Origin: Flavobacterium sp. JAS
GTDB lineage: Bacteria; Bacteroidota; Bacteroidia; Flavobacteriales; Flavobacteriaceae
DNA length: 64,000 bases
NCBI RefSeq assembly: GCF_020991455.1
Contig: NZ_JAJMOX010000016.1
Location: 46,646 to 110,645 of the forward strand
Direction: 5' to 3'
Position numbers and translations under genes: made by a program. Below the pieces are notes generated by a model. That model searched no databases, had not been told where the DNA came from, and worked only from the letters and a program-made list of their open reading frames with translations. This document shows, piece after piece, positions 7,974 to 18,188 of the stretch. Position 1 is the first letter of the stretch; every line of letters begins with the position of its first letter.

Positions 7974-9491
7974 CTATTTAACATAGCGATACTCTTTTTT
8001 TAGGCCTAATTTTTTAATAGCCTCTTCTCCAGGTTTTGGTGTTTTATCTCCATCCATATAATATTCGGAATCATCCCAATTAAAGTTTTTGTTAGTTTCT
8101 CTAGGATCACTTGATTGAATAAGATAATTTAATAGTTTTTTAGAGAGCGTTGATTTTATGTTTTGGTATTCAGTCAATTGAGAGATGTTCTTCATCTGAT
8201 AAGGATCTTTCTTAAGGTCATAGAGTTCTTCTGCAGGTCGTTTTCCAAAGGCTAATTCAAAAAGTGGTTTTACTGTAATATCTTCTTTTTTCTCTAGCAT
8301 AAATAATTTTGTAGGGCAAGGGTATTGCAACATATGTGAATCAACATCACCATATAAAGGAGGGTCACCTGCAGGCCATCTTTCTGGTTCATAGTTTTTA
8401 ATATATAGATAGTCTTTAGTTCTAATAGCTCTACCGGGATATCCTTTTCCATCTTTACGCACAAATGCATGACGTTCTCGGCCCATAACCATGAAGTCTC
8501 TATTATTTTCCACATTTTTGTTTTTATCAGAATATAAAATTTTGGCTAAACTTTTAGCATTCATCTCCTTTGGAATATCAATTCCAGACAACTCTAGAAA
8601 TGTTGGAGCTAAATCATTTAAACTAACAAAGTCATTAATAACCCTATCCCCTTTAAAGTGATTTGGCCATAAAATTATTAGTGGGATCTTAGTACCAGAA
8701 TCATAAAGATTTGCTAAACCCCTCGGCATTTGCCAACCATTATCACTGCATATGATCACAATGGTATTATCCAGTTCTCCCATTTCTTTTACAAGAGCAA
8801 TATAAGAGGCAACTTCTTTGTCAAATGATTGAATTTCATTGTAATAATCTGCGATATCTTTCCTTACTTCTTTAGTATCTGGAAGGTATGGAGGAACTTT
8901 TATTTTGTTTAAATCAATACCGGACTCTTTCCATCCATTTTTTCTAAATGGTCTATGAGGATTTCGACTACTATACCAAAATATCCATGGCTTTCCTTTT
9001 TGAATCTCGTTATAAAATTCTTCAAATGAATTAAATTCTTCTCCACCAGGGTTGTGCTCCCATCCTGTTGCTTCTGCGTTTCCAGGTCCCCAACCTTTTC
9101 CTTCTATTCCAACATGGTATCCAGCATTTTTCATTATTTCAGTGTATACTTTTACTTTAGGAAAGCTACTCCAAAGGTTTGCAGCATCCCCCAATCGCCA
9201 AGCATCTTGTCCTGTTAACATTGCTGCTCTAGCAGGAGAACATGAAGGAGAATTACAAAAAGCATTAGCAAATAGAACGCCCTCTTTAGCTGCTTTATCT
9301 ATATTGGGAGTTTTCAATAAATCATTCCCATAGCAGCCTAGGTCGTTATAAGATTGATTATCAGACATTAAAATTAAAAAATTTGGCCTTGTATTTATTT
9401 TTGCAGAATTATTTTTGGTTTCTTTATTTTTACAACAAACTAGTAGTAATGAGCATAATAGAATTTGAATGTAATTGGTGTACGAATGCAT
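7974..9491 (-). CDS. S1-family sulfatase, heparan N-sulfatase-like lipoprotein
   Basis: A 505-residue protein with a signal sequence ending LLLVCC, so it is probably a lipoprotein. The sulfatase signature is CSPAR, with C84 the residue matured to formylglycine, followed by AAMLTG. Metal ligands lie in LMSDNQSYND near the N-terminus and in CSDNGWQMPRG. The segments NPHRPF, VPPYLPDTKEVRKDIADYY and IQSFDKEV resemble N-sulfoglucosamine sulfohydrolase (SGSH-like, S1_8-type) more than typical arylsulfatases, so removal of N-sulfate from glucosamine is the best guess. It is the third gene of the ROK kinase, transporter, sulfatase operon, which fits N-acetylglucosamine/glucosamine use. A sulfatase with alanine in the CSPAR fourth position still belongs to the Cys-type family. 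Confidence 0.87.
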   Translation of the reverse strand: MHSYTNYIQILLCSLLLVCCKNKETKNNSAKINTRPNFLILMSDNQSYNDLGCYGNDLLKTPNIDKAAKEGVLFANAFCNSPSCSPARAAMLTGQDAWRLGDAANLWSSFPKVKVYTEIMKNAGYHVGIEGKGWGPGNAEATGWEHNPGGEEFNSFEEFYNEIQKGKPWIFWYSSRNPHRPFRKNGWKESGIDLNKIKVPPYLPDTKEVRKDIADYYNEIQSFDKEVASYIALVKEMGELDNTIVIICSDNGWQMPRGLANLYDSGTKIPLIILWPNHFKGDRVINDFVSLNDLAPTFLELSGIDIPKEMNAKSLAKILYSDKNKNVENNRDFMVMGRERHAFVRKDGKGYPGRAIRTKDYLYIKNYEPERWPAGDPPLYGDVDSHMLQYPCPTKLFMLEKKEDITVKPLFELAFGKRPAEELYDLKKDPYQMKNISQLTEYQNIKSTLSKKLLNYLIQSSDPRETNKNFNWDDSEYYMDGDKTPKPGEEAIKKLGLKKEYRYVK

Positions 9492-9530
9492 AATTATTTT
9501 TTATTAAATTTATCTTTATGAGTTTAAAAT

Positions 9531-10811
9531 CTATACAATAGGAGAAGCAGGGACAGATTTCTTAGAATTATTAATTCTGGATAAAAATGTTTTATTTTTC
9601 ACTAACGGATTAGCCCAAATTCCTATTCCCAAAATATATGATAGTGTTAAAAAGTTAAAAAACATTCCTATTTTAAGAGAGAATAAATCACTAAGATATC
9701 CAACTATAAAGGGAGCGATAGCACCTCCAACTATTCCTGTACAAAGAATACCTGTTAATGAACCGTGATTGTGTTTTACGGAATTTAACGCAAGTGAAAC
9801 TATTATAGACCACATAACAGATGCAAAAAAACCTACGGCTGGAAACGCTAAAAGGGAAATTTCTTTTGAACCAAAAAGAGCCATGGCCAATGAGATAAAA
9901 GCCATTACCGAAAATGTTTTAAGTACCAATTTACTATCAACAAATTTTAACAATATTAAGCCTAGAAAACAACCTAAAGTTAATAGTCCCCAGAAATTCC
10001 CAACAGTCTCAGCTCCAATAGTTTCAGGATTTACTTGATGATAAGTTTCTAAGAATTGCGATATCCAAAAAGAGACACCTTGTTCAAAACCAACATAACA
10101 GAAAATACCTATGAAATAAGCGATAATTATTTTGTTTTTTATCAGTTCTTTGATTATTCGCCAATCTTCAGTTTTCTCATCTTCTTTTAGTTCTACTTTC
10201 GGGAATTTACAAGTGAAAATAATTACGACCATTATTAAAGAGATGCAGGCGAATAGTACATAAATTGAGACCCAACTCATATCTTTTGGAACAAGTGAAT
10301 TTAATATCGCTTTAATATTTAACAATTCTGTGTCTTCATTTTTTTTTTCTACTAAATAGGAGTAAAAATATGGGCCAGCTACACCTGCAGCACCAAAGAA
10401 AAGTTGTCCAAGTACCGAATAAAATGCAAAATTTTCCTCTCTTCCGGCAGTTCTTAACAAAGGATTTATTGCTACTTGCAACATAGCCATTCCTGTGCCA
10501 ATTAGAAATAAAGAACCTAAAAACACTACAAAAGTAGGGATGAAAGCAAAGGCCGTTGCACCAATGAATGAAAGAACAAAAGCAAACAAAAGCACTTTTT
10601 TTTCTTTATATTTTTCAACTAATATTCCTGCAGGAATTGACATAATACCATAGGCTGAAAAAAAGGCAAGTGTCATAAAACCTAAGGAGGAGAATTCTAA
10701 GTTAAAACTTCCCTTAATTGCTGGATTGAGTGCTCCAAGTATATTGGTCAAGAAGGATATTACAAAAAAAATCAATAACACTAGTGCTATTAAGAGGCTT
10801 CTGTTTTTCAT
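9531..10811 (-). CDS. MFS sugar permease (FucP/NagP-like)
   Basis: A roughly 426-residue inner-membrane protein with about 12 hydrophobic segments. It has the SIPAGILVEKYKEKK loop after helix 2 and an internal FWGLLTLGCFLGLILLKF repeat, typical of the FHS/FucP-type sugar:H+ symporters. The frame is also open from a TTG at 10829, but the ATG at 10811 is preferred; it lies about 20 bases after the ROK kinase stop codon. It is co-transcribed with the kinase and the sulfatase. Import of an amino sugar or fucose is inferred. It is the only intact MFS transporter in the window, as two others are broken. Confidence 0.85.
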   Translation of the reverse strand: MKNRSLLIALVLLIFFVISFLTNILGALNPAIKGSFNLEFSSLGFMTLAFFSAYGIMSIPAGILVEKYKEKKVLLFAFVLSFIGATAFAFIPTFVVFLGSLFLIGTGMAMLQVAINPLLRTAGREENFAFYSVLGQLFFGAAGVAGPYFYSYLVEKKNEDTELLNIKAILNSLVPKDMSWVSIYVLFACISLIMVVIIFTCKFPKVELKEDEKTEDWRIIKELIKNKIIIAYFIGIFCYVGFEQGVSFWISQFLETYHQVNPETIGAETVGNFWGLLTLGCFLGLILLKFVDSKLVLKTFSVMAFISLAMALFGSKEISLLAFPAVGFFASVMWSIIVSLALNSVKHNHGSLTGILCTGIVGGAIAPFIVGYLSDLFSLKIGMFFNFLTLSYILGIGIWANPLVKNKTFLSRINNSKKSVPASPIV

Positions 10812-10829
10812 AGTTTTAATTTTAATCAA

Positions 10830-11756
10830 TCAAGTTTTTTTTGTTTCAGTGTACTTTAAACTATTAAGAGCGGCTCCAATTAGTCCAGCATTATTACCTA
10901 AAGTTGCTAGTACTATTTCGACACCTTCGAGACATTCTTTGATAGCATATTTTTTTATATGTGTTCTTATCTTTTCTAAAAAATCAATATTAGATTCAGT
11001 TATACCCCCACCAATGATAATTCTTTTAGGATTGAATATATTCACGTATCCGGCGAGTCCCATTGCGATATATTCGGTGAAAATATTTACAGTTTCTAAT
11101 GCAATTATATTTCCTTTATTATATTCATTTGCAATATATTTTCCATTTATTTCTAACGATAAGTCGGTAATCCCTAATTTTGATTTATATAGCTTAACAA
11201 GTCCTGTTGTTGAGGCTAGATCTTCCCAGTAATAATGTTGATTTCCAATTATAATTGGTATTACACCAAGTTCACCACCTAAACCATTATGGCCCTGAAA
11301 TAAATTACCATTAATAAATATAGCTCCCCCAATTCCCGTTCCTAAGGTGATATAAATGTTAGTCTCATTATCTTTGAAAGAAAGTTCATATTCACCCATA
11401 GCCATTGCGTCTGCATCATTACAAACCTTTGTTAGAATTCCAAAACGATTAAAAATGATTTCCCCCAAGGGAATATTATTCCAATCTTTTATATTCTCGG
11501 CTCCTCCAAGTATAACATTATTATTGTTTATTAATCCCGGACTACCCACTCCAATTGATAGAATATTAAGTTTCAGTGAATCGGCAATACCTATGCAATC
11601 TCTAATAATCTCTAAAATATTATTTATAACTTTTTTTTTTGAGGTTTTAGCATTTGTAGGTTTATTTGAAGCCCAAATAAGTTTACCACTCGTATCAATC
11701 AAACCATACTTAATTATCGTTCCCCCGATATCGACTCCTATTGAACTATTTTTCAT
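10830..11756 (-). CDS. ROK-family sugar kinase
   Basis: A 308-residue protein with the ATP-binding motif GVDIGGTIIKYGLID at the N-terminus, VGSPGLI, ITLGTGIGGAIFINGNLFQG and GLGGELGVIPI. The catalytic aspartate lies in CNDADAMAMGEY. The usual ROK zinc site CxCGxxGC is replaced by NQHYYWEDLAS, which occurs in part of the family. ROK kinases phosphorylate glucose, N-acetylglucosamine, ManNAc or fructose. Given two GH89 genes and nagB nearby, an N-acetylglucosamine kinase role is likely but unproven. It is the first gene of a three-gene minus-strand operon divergent from the HTCS gene. Confidence 0.88.
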   Translation of the reverse strand: MKNSSIGVDIGGTIIKYGLIDTSGKLIWASNKPTNAKTSKKKVINNILEIIRDCIGIADSLKLNILSIGVGSPGLINNNNVILGGAENIKDWNNIPLGEIIFNRFGILTKVCNDADAMAMGEYELSFKDNETNIYITLGTGIGGAIFINGNLFQGHNGLGGELGVIPIIIGNQHYYWEDLASTTGLVKLYKSKLGITDLSLEINGKYIANEYNKGNIIALETVNIFTEYIAMGLAGYVNIFNPKRIIIGGGITESNIDFLEKIRTHIKKYAIKECLEGVEIVLATLGNNAGLIGAALNSLKYTETKKT

Positions 11757-12147
11757 TTTTAAATCAATAATTATTGTTTTTTTATTTAAGCCTTTGCAAA
11801 TGTGTACTCCGATGGATATACGATGGCATATTTATTTGGCAAAAATATTTGTTTATTTAGAAGATCATATAAATTCATGTTACACTCTTAAGGGGTATAT
11901 GTTACCTATGTTAATTTCTTATTTCTAATTAGTAACAATAAAAACATTGAAAATAATTTTCAGGGAATTTATTTTCTAAATAAAACTTATATGTTTTTAT
12001 TTAGAGTTAAGAAAGGTTTTAAGGATAGAGTAATTAAATATCATATGTTACATTTTTAGAGGTTATATGTTACATCCTGATGTTTGTTTTTGGTGGGTGA
12101 GTTTTAATGTTTATTTTTAAAAATTAGAAATTTTATTATTCAGTCTT
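11757..12147. promoter_or_regulatory. Divergent regulatory region between ROK operon and HTCS
   Basis: This 391-base AT-rich spacer between divergent genes contains four copies of ATGTTAC, listed separately. It must hold the promoters for the kinase operon and for the sensor gene. No clear TAnnTTTG element was found. Confidence 0.55.
11877..12073 (+). repeat. Four direct copies of ATGTTAC, candidate HTCS box
   Basis: ATGTTAC occurs at 11877-11883, and extended ATATGTTAC occurs at 11897-11905, 12043-12051 and 12065-12073. The last two copies share ATATGTTACAT and are spaced 22 bases apart, about two helical turns, on the same face of the DNA. Paired sites of this kind fit a dimeric AraC-type regulator such as the adjacent HTCS. 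Binding is inferred. Confidence 0.5.
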
Positions 12148-15100
12148 ATGTGCGGAATTTATTTGAGTGAAACTTATGAACATACAATTTTCAAATTTTA
12201 CAATTTGAAGCGTTTCTGGATGAACTGCACTTTTTTATGCCTATTATTTTTTGTTGTCAATAATGTTTCTGGTCAATCTGAAGCAAATAATATAGCATTT
12301 AATTATTTGTCAATTAAAGACGGGCTGTCTCAAAACAGTGTTATGACAATTTTTAAAGATAGCAAAGGGATAATGTGGTTTGGAACCAGAGATGGAATTA
12401 ATAGATATGATGGATATTCATTTGAGGTCTTTAGGCACGATTCGAAAGATTCAACCAGTATTAGTAATAATTCTATTAGAGCTATTTCCGAAGACTTATC
12501 TGGAAGACTTTGGATAGGTACAGCCCATGGACTAAACGTTTTTGATCCATCAACGGGAGAATTTAAAGCTTACTTTAATGTGAATAATAAAAAGCATTCT
12601 CTTTCAAATGATGCAGTACTATCTATTTTATGCGCTAAAAATGGTGATTTGTGGATTGGTACTGAAAATGGACTTAATCTTAAAAAGAGAAATGATGAAA
12701 AGTTTATAAAATTTTTGAATAATCCAAAGTCTCTTAGTACAATTAGTGATAATCATGTTTATACGCTTTTTCAAGATAGTAAAGGTGGTATTTGGGCTGG
12801 AACTAGATTTGGAGGCTTAAATAAATATAATAATATTGATGGTAGTTTTGAAAAATTCAAATACAGTCCAAAAATAAAAAATTCTATAAGTAGTAATTTT
12901 ATAACTTGTATAGCGGAGGATAAAGATGGGTTGATTTGGGTGGGGACATCTATGGGATTAAATGTTATGAAAAAAGATAAATCATTTGATCATTTTTATC
13001 ATAATATGGAGAATTCAAGTTCTGTATCAAATAATATGATTAGAGCACTAACCTTTGACAATTTGGGGAATTTATGGATTGCAACTTATCAAGGTTTAAG
13101 CTATTTAGAAATTAAAAAGAAGCATTTTCAAGTTTACAAGCATGTTGATGGGGGGTATAATAGTTTAAGTCATAACTCGATACGATCACTTTTATTTGAT
13201 AAAAATGGATATTTGTGGGTTGGGACTTATTTTGCAGGTGTTAATATTTTTAATAGTAATTCTTCTAAATTCTCTTATTTTAGTTATAATCCAATGAATA
13301 AGAATAGTTTAGGTTTTAATATTGTTGGCGCAATGTGTGAGGATGATAAAGGGAACATATATTTAGGTACTGAAGGTGGTGGCCTTTTTTATTTTGATAA
13401 ATACAATCATTCTTTTTCATCCAAAAACATCTTTTTTGGAAAAAAGATTAATTTTTATACCATTAAATCTATTCTGTTTGATTCAAAAAAAAGATTATGG
13501 ATTGGCACATACGAAGATGGTTTATATATGGTTGACTTAAATAAAGGGAAATATAAATCTTTCAAAGAAACACCAAATAATAGCGAAGGATTATGGGATA
13601 ATACAATATTGTGTATGTTAGAAGATAGAAATGGTAATATTTGGGTAGGAACAAATCAAGGGCTTAACTTATATAATTCTACAAATAATATTATAACTAA
13701 AAAACATATTACAAACTCTTCTTCGGATTCATTTCAAGATTCAATTATAAACTGTTTGTACGAAGATGAAGAAAAAACAATTTGGATTGGAACGAACTCA
13801 AATGGATTAATTAAATATATAGATGGATCTATTAAATATTATGTTCTTGATTCCAAAGATAACAATAGCATAAATAGTAATCATATATATAGTATTTCTC
13901 AAGATTCGGAAAAAAGATTATGGATTGGAACTTATGGTGGGGGACTAAATTTAATGAACAGAAAAAATGAAACTTTTAAAAGTTTTACTATAGCAGATGG
14001 CTTGTTAAATAATATCGTATATGGATTGGTAGAGGACGTATATAATAAATTATGGATTTCAACACCAAGTGGTATGTCAAGTTTTGATTATAAATTAAAA
14101 TTATTTAAAAACTATACTGCTAATAAAGGGCTTCCTATAGAAGAATTTAATGAACATTCTATTCTAAAGCATACAGATGGAACGATTTATCTTGGAGGCT
14201 TTAACGGATTAATGTCGTTTAAGCCAAAAGAAATGAAAAATAATTTTTATCGGCCTCAAATTGTATTAACAAAACTTAAATTATTTAACAAAATCATTAA
14301 GCCTAATGATGAAAGTGGTCTATTAAAAACCTCTTTAGATAAATCAAAAGAGTTAATATTTAGCAGTAGAGATAATGTTTTTACTATAGAGTACACGGCT
14401 TTTAACTATCCTTTAACTGGGCAAAACAAGTATGCTTATAAATTAGAAGGATTTGAGGATAAATGGAACTATGTAGGAGATATGAGATCCGCAACATATA
14501 CAAATTTAGATGCTGGAAGTTATGTCTTTAAAGTTAAGGTTTCCAATGGTAATGACGCTTGGAGCGATAATATAGTTTCAATAAATGTTATAAAAAAACC
14601 TCCTTTTTGGAAGACATTTTATGCTTATTTTATTTATTTGGTTTTTTTCGTATTTGTTTTTTATACAATTAGAAGATACATTTTAGTTAAATTGCATTTA
14701 GAGAATAGTTTGAAATTAAAAAAGTTGGAGCATAAGGAATTAGAGAAACTTACCAAATTAAAACTGAACTTTTTTACCAATATATCTCATGATTTTAGAA
14801 CACCGCTAACTCTAATAGATGGCCCTTTACAAGAAATTTTAAAAAGTTCGAAAAATACACCGATGCATGATCAATTATTATTGATAAAAAAAAATGTATC
14901 TTTTATGTTACGTTTAATAGATCAATTAATGGATTTTAAAAAAATAGAAAGTGCAAAAATACCGCTGAATCTGTTGAGTGAACCATTGGTGCCATTTGTT
15001 AAGGAAGTCGTTTATTCTTTTGAGGAATTTGCTAAAACACAAAATATTAAATATGTATTTACAAGTAGGTTTCCAGATAAAAAGATTTTGTTTGATAAGT

Positions 15101-16347
15101 CTAAATTAGAAAAGGTATTGTATAATGTGTTGTCAAATGCTTTTAAGTTTACACCTGAAAAAGGTGAAATAAAGGTAGAGCTATATGCTGTAAATCAAAA
15201 TAAATTTGGTCCTAACTATAAATTTGAAATTACTGAATACATAGAAATAAGGGTAATGAACACAGGTTCATCAATAAATGAGAAAAATATAGATAAAATA
15301 TTTAAACGTTTTTATCAAGAGAAAAATCGTAATGTATATAGCCCGTCAGGAACTGGTATTGGATTGACTGTAGCTAAAGGACTTATGGAGTTGCACAAAG
15401 GTTATATTAATGTAAAAAGTGAAAAGGATAAAGTTGTGGAGTTTTTTATAGGTTTGCCATTGAACGATGTATACACTTCAGAAGAGAAAATAAACGAAAT
15501 TCAATACTATAAGGATCAAAAAGATATAAATGAGATATCTAAAATATCTAAAACAAAAAAGTCATTAACTCATCAATATAATATAATGATAGTTGAAGAT
15601 AATCACGATTTACTAAATTTTCTTGAACAGTCTCTTGCAACTGATTATAATGTGATTACTGCAAAAGATGGAAAGATGGCTTTGGACTTAATTGATGATA
15701 AAAATCATCCATCTATAATTATTTCAGATATCATGATGCCAAATATGTCCGGTTTAGAGTTGTGCAGGGTATTAAAATTTAATTCAAAAACGAGTCATAT
15801 ACCTATTATTTTACTTACAGCAAGAAGCTCAAAACTAATAGAACTTGACGGGTATGAAACCGGTGCAGATGATTTTATTTCAAAACCATTTAACATGGAT
15901 TTATTAAAGTCAAAAATAAAAAGCATACTTAGTTCTAGAGAACGAATTGTTAATCATTCTAGAAAAGAAATTTTGTTGAATGAATCTGAAATAAACAGAA
16001 CAAGTTCTGATGAAGCTTTTTTAAATAAGGTGTGTAATTATATACGTGATAATATTGAGGATCCTAATCTTAACGTGAATAATATTGGAGAATTTATTGG
16101 GATTAGTAGAGTTCATTTTTTTAGAAAAATTAAAGCAATAACTGGAAAATCCCCAGTAGTATTTATTAGAGATTTTAGATTATCTACTGCAGCAAAACTT
16201 CTAGAGTTGGATAATTACAATGTAAATGAAGTGTGTTATAAGGTTGGTTTTCAGGATATTGGTTATTTTAGAAGATGTTTTAAGAAAAAGTATAATCTTT
16301 CTGCAATTGAATTTTCTAAAAGAACAAAAAATGAAAATATTAACTAA
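12148..16347 (+). CDS. Hybrid two-component system sensor-regulator (HTCS)
   Basis: A 1399-residue single-protein sensor and regulator. A signal peptide (FLCLLFFVVNNVSGQ) precedes periplasmic Reg_prop beta-propeller repeats, many carrying [DL]WIGT- or WVGT-type signatures, up to about residue 690. A Y_Y_Y domain follows (YKLEGFEDKWNYVGD), then a membrane helix at about 820-845. The histidine kinase box SHDFRTPLTL has H881, an HATPase domain follows (NVLSNAFKFTPEKGEI; SGTGIGLTVAKGLM), and a receiver domain has phospho-acceptor D1194 (SDIMMPN). A C-terminal AraC helix-turn-helix ends the protein. HTCS proteins bind an oligosaccharide released by their PUL and switch on its genes. The start is uncertain: TTG at 12205 or ATG at 12220 would give a more compact signal peptide. 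It probably controls the PUL on both sides. Confidence 0.95.
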   Translation: MCGIYLSETYEHTIFKFYNLKRFWMNCTFLCLLFFVVNNVSGQSEANNIAFNYLSIKDGLSQNSVMTIFKDSKGIMWFGTRDGINRYDGYSFEVFRHDSKDSTSISNNSIRAISEDLSGRLWIGTAHGLNVFDPSTGEFKAYFNVNNKKHSLSNDAVLSILCAKNGDLWIGTENGLNLKKRNDEKFIKFLNNPKSLSTISDNHVYTLFQDSKGGIWAGTRFGGLNKYNNIDGSFEKFKYSPKIKNSISSNFITCIAEDKDGLIWVGTSMGLNVMKKDKSFDHFYHNMENSSSVSNNMIRALTFDNLGNLWIATYQGLSYLEIKKKHFQVYKHVDGGYNSLSHNSIRSLLFDKNGYLWVGTYFAGVNIFNSNSSKFSYFSYNPMNKNSLGFNIVGAMCEDDKGNIYLGTEGGGLFYFDKYNHSFSSKNIFFGKKINFYTIKSILFDSKKRLWIGTYEDGLYMVDLNKGKYKSFKETPNNSEGLWDNTILCMLEDRNGNIWVGTNQGLNLYNSTNNIITKKHITNSSSDSFQDSIINCLYEDEEKTIWIGTNSNGLIKYIDGSIKYYVLDSKDNNSINSNHIYSISQDSEKRLWIGTYGGGLNLMNRKNETFKSFTIADGLLNNIVYGLVEDVYNKLWISTPSGMSSFDYKLKLFKNYTANKGLPIEEFNEHSILKHTDGTIYLGGFNGLMSFKPKEMKNNFYRPQIVLTKLKLFNKIIKPNDESGLLKTSLDKSKELIFSSRDNVFTIEYTAFNYPLTGQNKYAYKLEGFEDKWNYVGDMRSATYTNLDAGSYVFKVKVSNGNDAWSDNIVSINVIKKPPFWKTFYAYFIYLVFFVFVFYTIRRYILVKLHLENSLKLKKLEHKELEKLTKLKLNFFTNISHDFRTPLTLIDGPLQEILKSSKNTPMHDQLLLIKKNVSFMLRLIDQLMDFKKIESAKIPLNLLSEPLVPFVKEVVYSFEEFAKTQNIKYVFTSRFPDKKILFDKSKLEKVLYNVLSNAFKFTPEKGEIKVELYAVNQNKFGPNYKFEITEYIEIRVMNTGSSINEKNIDKIFKRFYQEKNRNVYSPSGTGIGLTVAKGLMELHKGYINVKSEKDKVVEFFIGLPLNDVYTSEEKINEIQYYKDQKDINEISKISKTKKSLTHQYNIMIVEDNHDLLNFLEQSLATDYNVITAKDGKMALDLIDDKNHPSIIISDIMMPNMSGLELCRVLKFNSKTSHIPIILLTARSSKLIELDGYETGADDFISKPFNMDLLKSKIKSILSSRERIVNHSRKEILLNESEINRTSSDEAFLNKVCNYIRDNIEDPNLNVNNIGEFIGISRVHFFRKIKAITGKSPVVFIRDFRLSTAAKLLELDNYNVNEVCYKVGFQDIGYFRRCFKKKYNLSAIEFSKRTKNENIN

Positions 16348-16369
16348 TAATTAGGTTCTCTTTTAGTGA

Positions 16370-17535
16370 GACAGTGTCTCCAAAAGTGTGTAAGTTGAAA
16401 AGTTGAGGCTTCGATTTTTATAATCGCAGCCTTTTTTCAAATCTAAGGTTAATTGGTTTAAAAACGATTCACAAATTTTGAATAGGCACCGACCATTTTT
16501 TAGTTGCTTATCTTAAGGCCAAATATACAGATTTCAGCACTGCATCATCATTTGGAATGACATTTTATTTTTAGTTTATTTTCGGATTTTACTATTAAGG
16601 TTTTCGATTAAATTTGTAAGTAAATGATTTTTTCTGATTTTAAATGGGAAGTAAAAAAAGACCGTTAGTTCGTCCCAGTTATCACACTATGATTTGATGT
16701 TGTGAGAATATTTACTTCCCCATTTATTTGCAAAATCGTTTAAGGATAGTTCTGTGGCTTGTGTTGTTGTAAGTATCTTTCATATCGGTATAAATTGCTT
16801 TTTATCCTTCCAAACAGCGTATTTATAAGCATCTCTAATGTGATGGACTGCACATATTTGTGTTTGAGATTCAGCAAAGACACTTCTTATTGTTCGGGTA
16901 AAACCGTTCAAGTATAGATAGCTGTAATAGTGATATCCTCAACGCGAGCTTTTAATCCGTTAAAACAATCATCCAAAAAGGATTGTTTTCATTCTTAACG
17001 AGCCACCCCTAAAACTTCTTTTTTTTTTTATTCTCGATATTGAGTCCTGCTGCTAAATAGATGATTTTATGGATGACTTTTAAGCCTTCTTTGTCTTTAC
17101 AAACTAGCCATCCGTCCAAACAATTAAATAAAGATCTTGAAGGGGGCTGTCTTGCCAAGTAATTACTTCATTGGTAATTGTGTTGGTAATTCGAGATATA
17201 GGTATAGATGACATTTCACATTCATGCAATTCCTTGAGTTGTTCTTCAATATCACTAATAGTCATTTTTTTAGCATAAGGTGAGATGATCATATTCTCGA
17301 TACCCTGGGTTATATTCTCTTTTGGGAATAGGGGATAAAGGAAGAATATCTGTCGCGAGGAACTTTAATTTCTTGTTAACTAAAAGAAGACTTTATGCTT
17401 TTAGTTCTGCGTCCATTGCGATAATTACCCTAGGTAGTTTTATCATGCTTTTGATTGACTAAATGAGCATCAAGTTCGGCTTCAGGCATGTAATGGGTGC
17501 CTATGTTAAATATAGTGCACAAGTGTGACTTTGCC
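16370..17535 (-). pseudogene. Dead IS256-family (mutator-type) transposase
   Basis: The minus strand carries, in broken frames, the whole IS256 transposase order: MPEAELDAHLVNQKHDK, NYRNGRRTKS, KVPRDRYSSFIP, SDIEEQLKELHECEMSS, WQDSPLQDLYLIVWTDG, then an ENPF-type segment, a YTTNLIENLNSKIRK-like segment and a C-terminal QLTLDLKK. Frameshifts and stops occur throughout, so it is inactive. The plus-strand sequence GAGACAGTGTCTCC at about 16368 may be near one end, but I could not match both inverted repeats. It lies between the HTCS and the GH88 operon and separates sensor from target. Confidence 0.8.
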
Positions 17536-18188
17536 ATTTATTGAGGAGTGTTTCTAATTCAAATTATTTTTTTTAAATCATTTGTTTTGGCAATTACTTA
17601 TATTTTTTTTGATTTGAAAAAAAATAGCTTTAATAATGGTACAAATGACTCCTTTTTATGTAACATAAAACCGAAAATTCGGATATGTAATATTTAAATT
17701 TACATCAACTTGTTTAAGGATTACTTGTCTTGAGAAAATCAAAGACAAATACAAAAAAGTTATTTAGCACTACTAGCTTTGTGAGTATATTGTTAGCTTA
17801 TAGCAATGTTTAAATTATAGAAGATTTGAAATGGAAAGTATGGTTAAGGTTTCGATAGAGATTTCTCTTTTTGAAAACCTTGGACATTAATTAATATTAA
17901 TAAAATTCTGCTTCGAAAAGAATAATTTACTATTCCTAATTTGCCCATTTGTAGTTTTTTATGGATAAAACTAGCAAGACGAGAAAGCCAGTGAGCTTAG
18001 CGTTAAAACTTGGAGAGGATACGTGTAATAGTTTGTAGTTAATGCACGTTAGGAGCTTAAGTGAAGCGTTACTCTTTATACTAGATACTCTTCAAAATGG
18101 ATGATAATTAGAGAGATGTTTTTCGTGGAATATGACTAAATAAGAAAGCGTAGTTAATAATATATTTAAATTTAATAGAATTCTAAAG
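17536..18188. other. Non-coding leader region of the GH88 operon
   Basis: About 650 bases with no gene I can support. It contains a perfect 17-base palindrome at 17654-17670 (TTTTATGT-A-ACATAAAA) that includes GTAACAT, the reverse complement of the ATGTTAC motif found before the HTCS gene. The remainder is AT-rich without recognised remnants. Confidence 0.5.
17654..17670. promoter_or_regulatory. Perfect palindrome containing the ATGTTAC motif
   Basis: TTTTATGT and ACATAAAA flank a single central A, giving a perfect 17-base dyad with GTAACAT inside. It is about 520 bases upstream of the GH88 start, which is far for a direct activator site, so its role is uncertain. Confidence 0.35.

Noticed and set aside
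10726..11928. Two plus-strand open frames (10726-11232 and 11356-11928) opposite the ROK kinase
   Set aside because: The ROK frame carries clear family motifs over the whole stretch; the opposite frames have no domain and only arise from AT-rich antisense.
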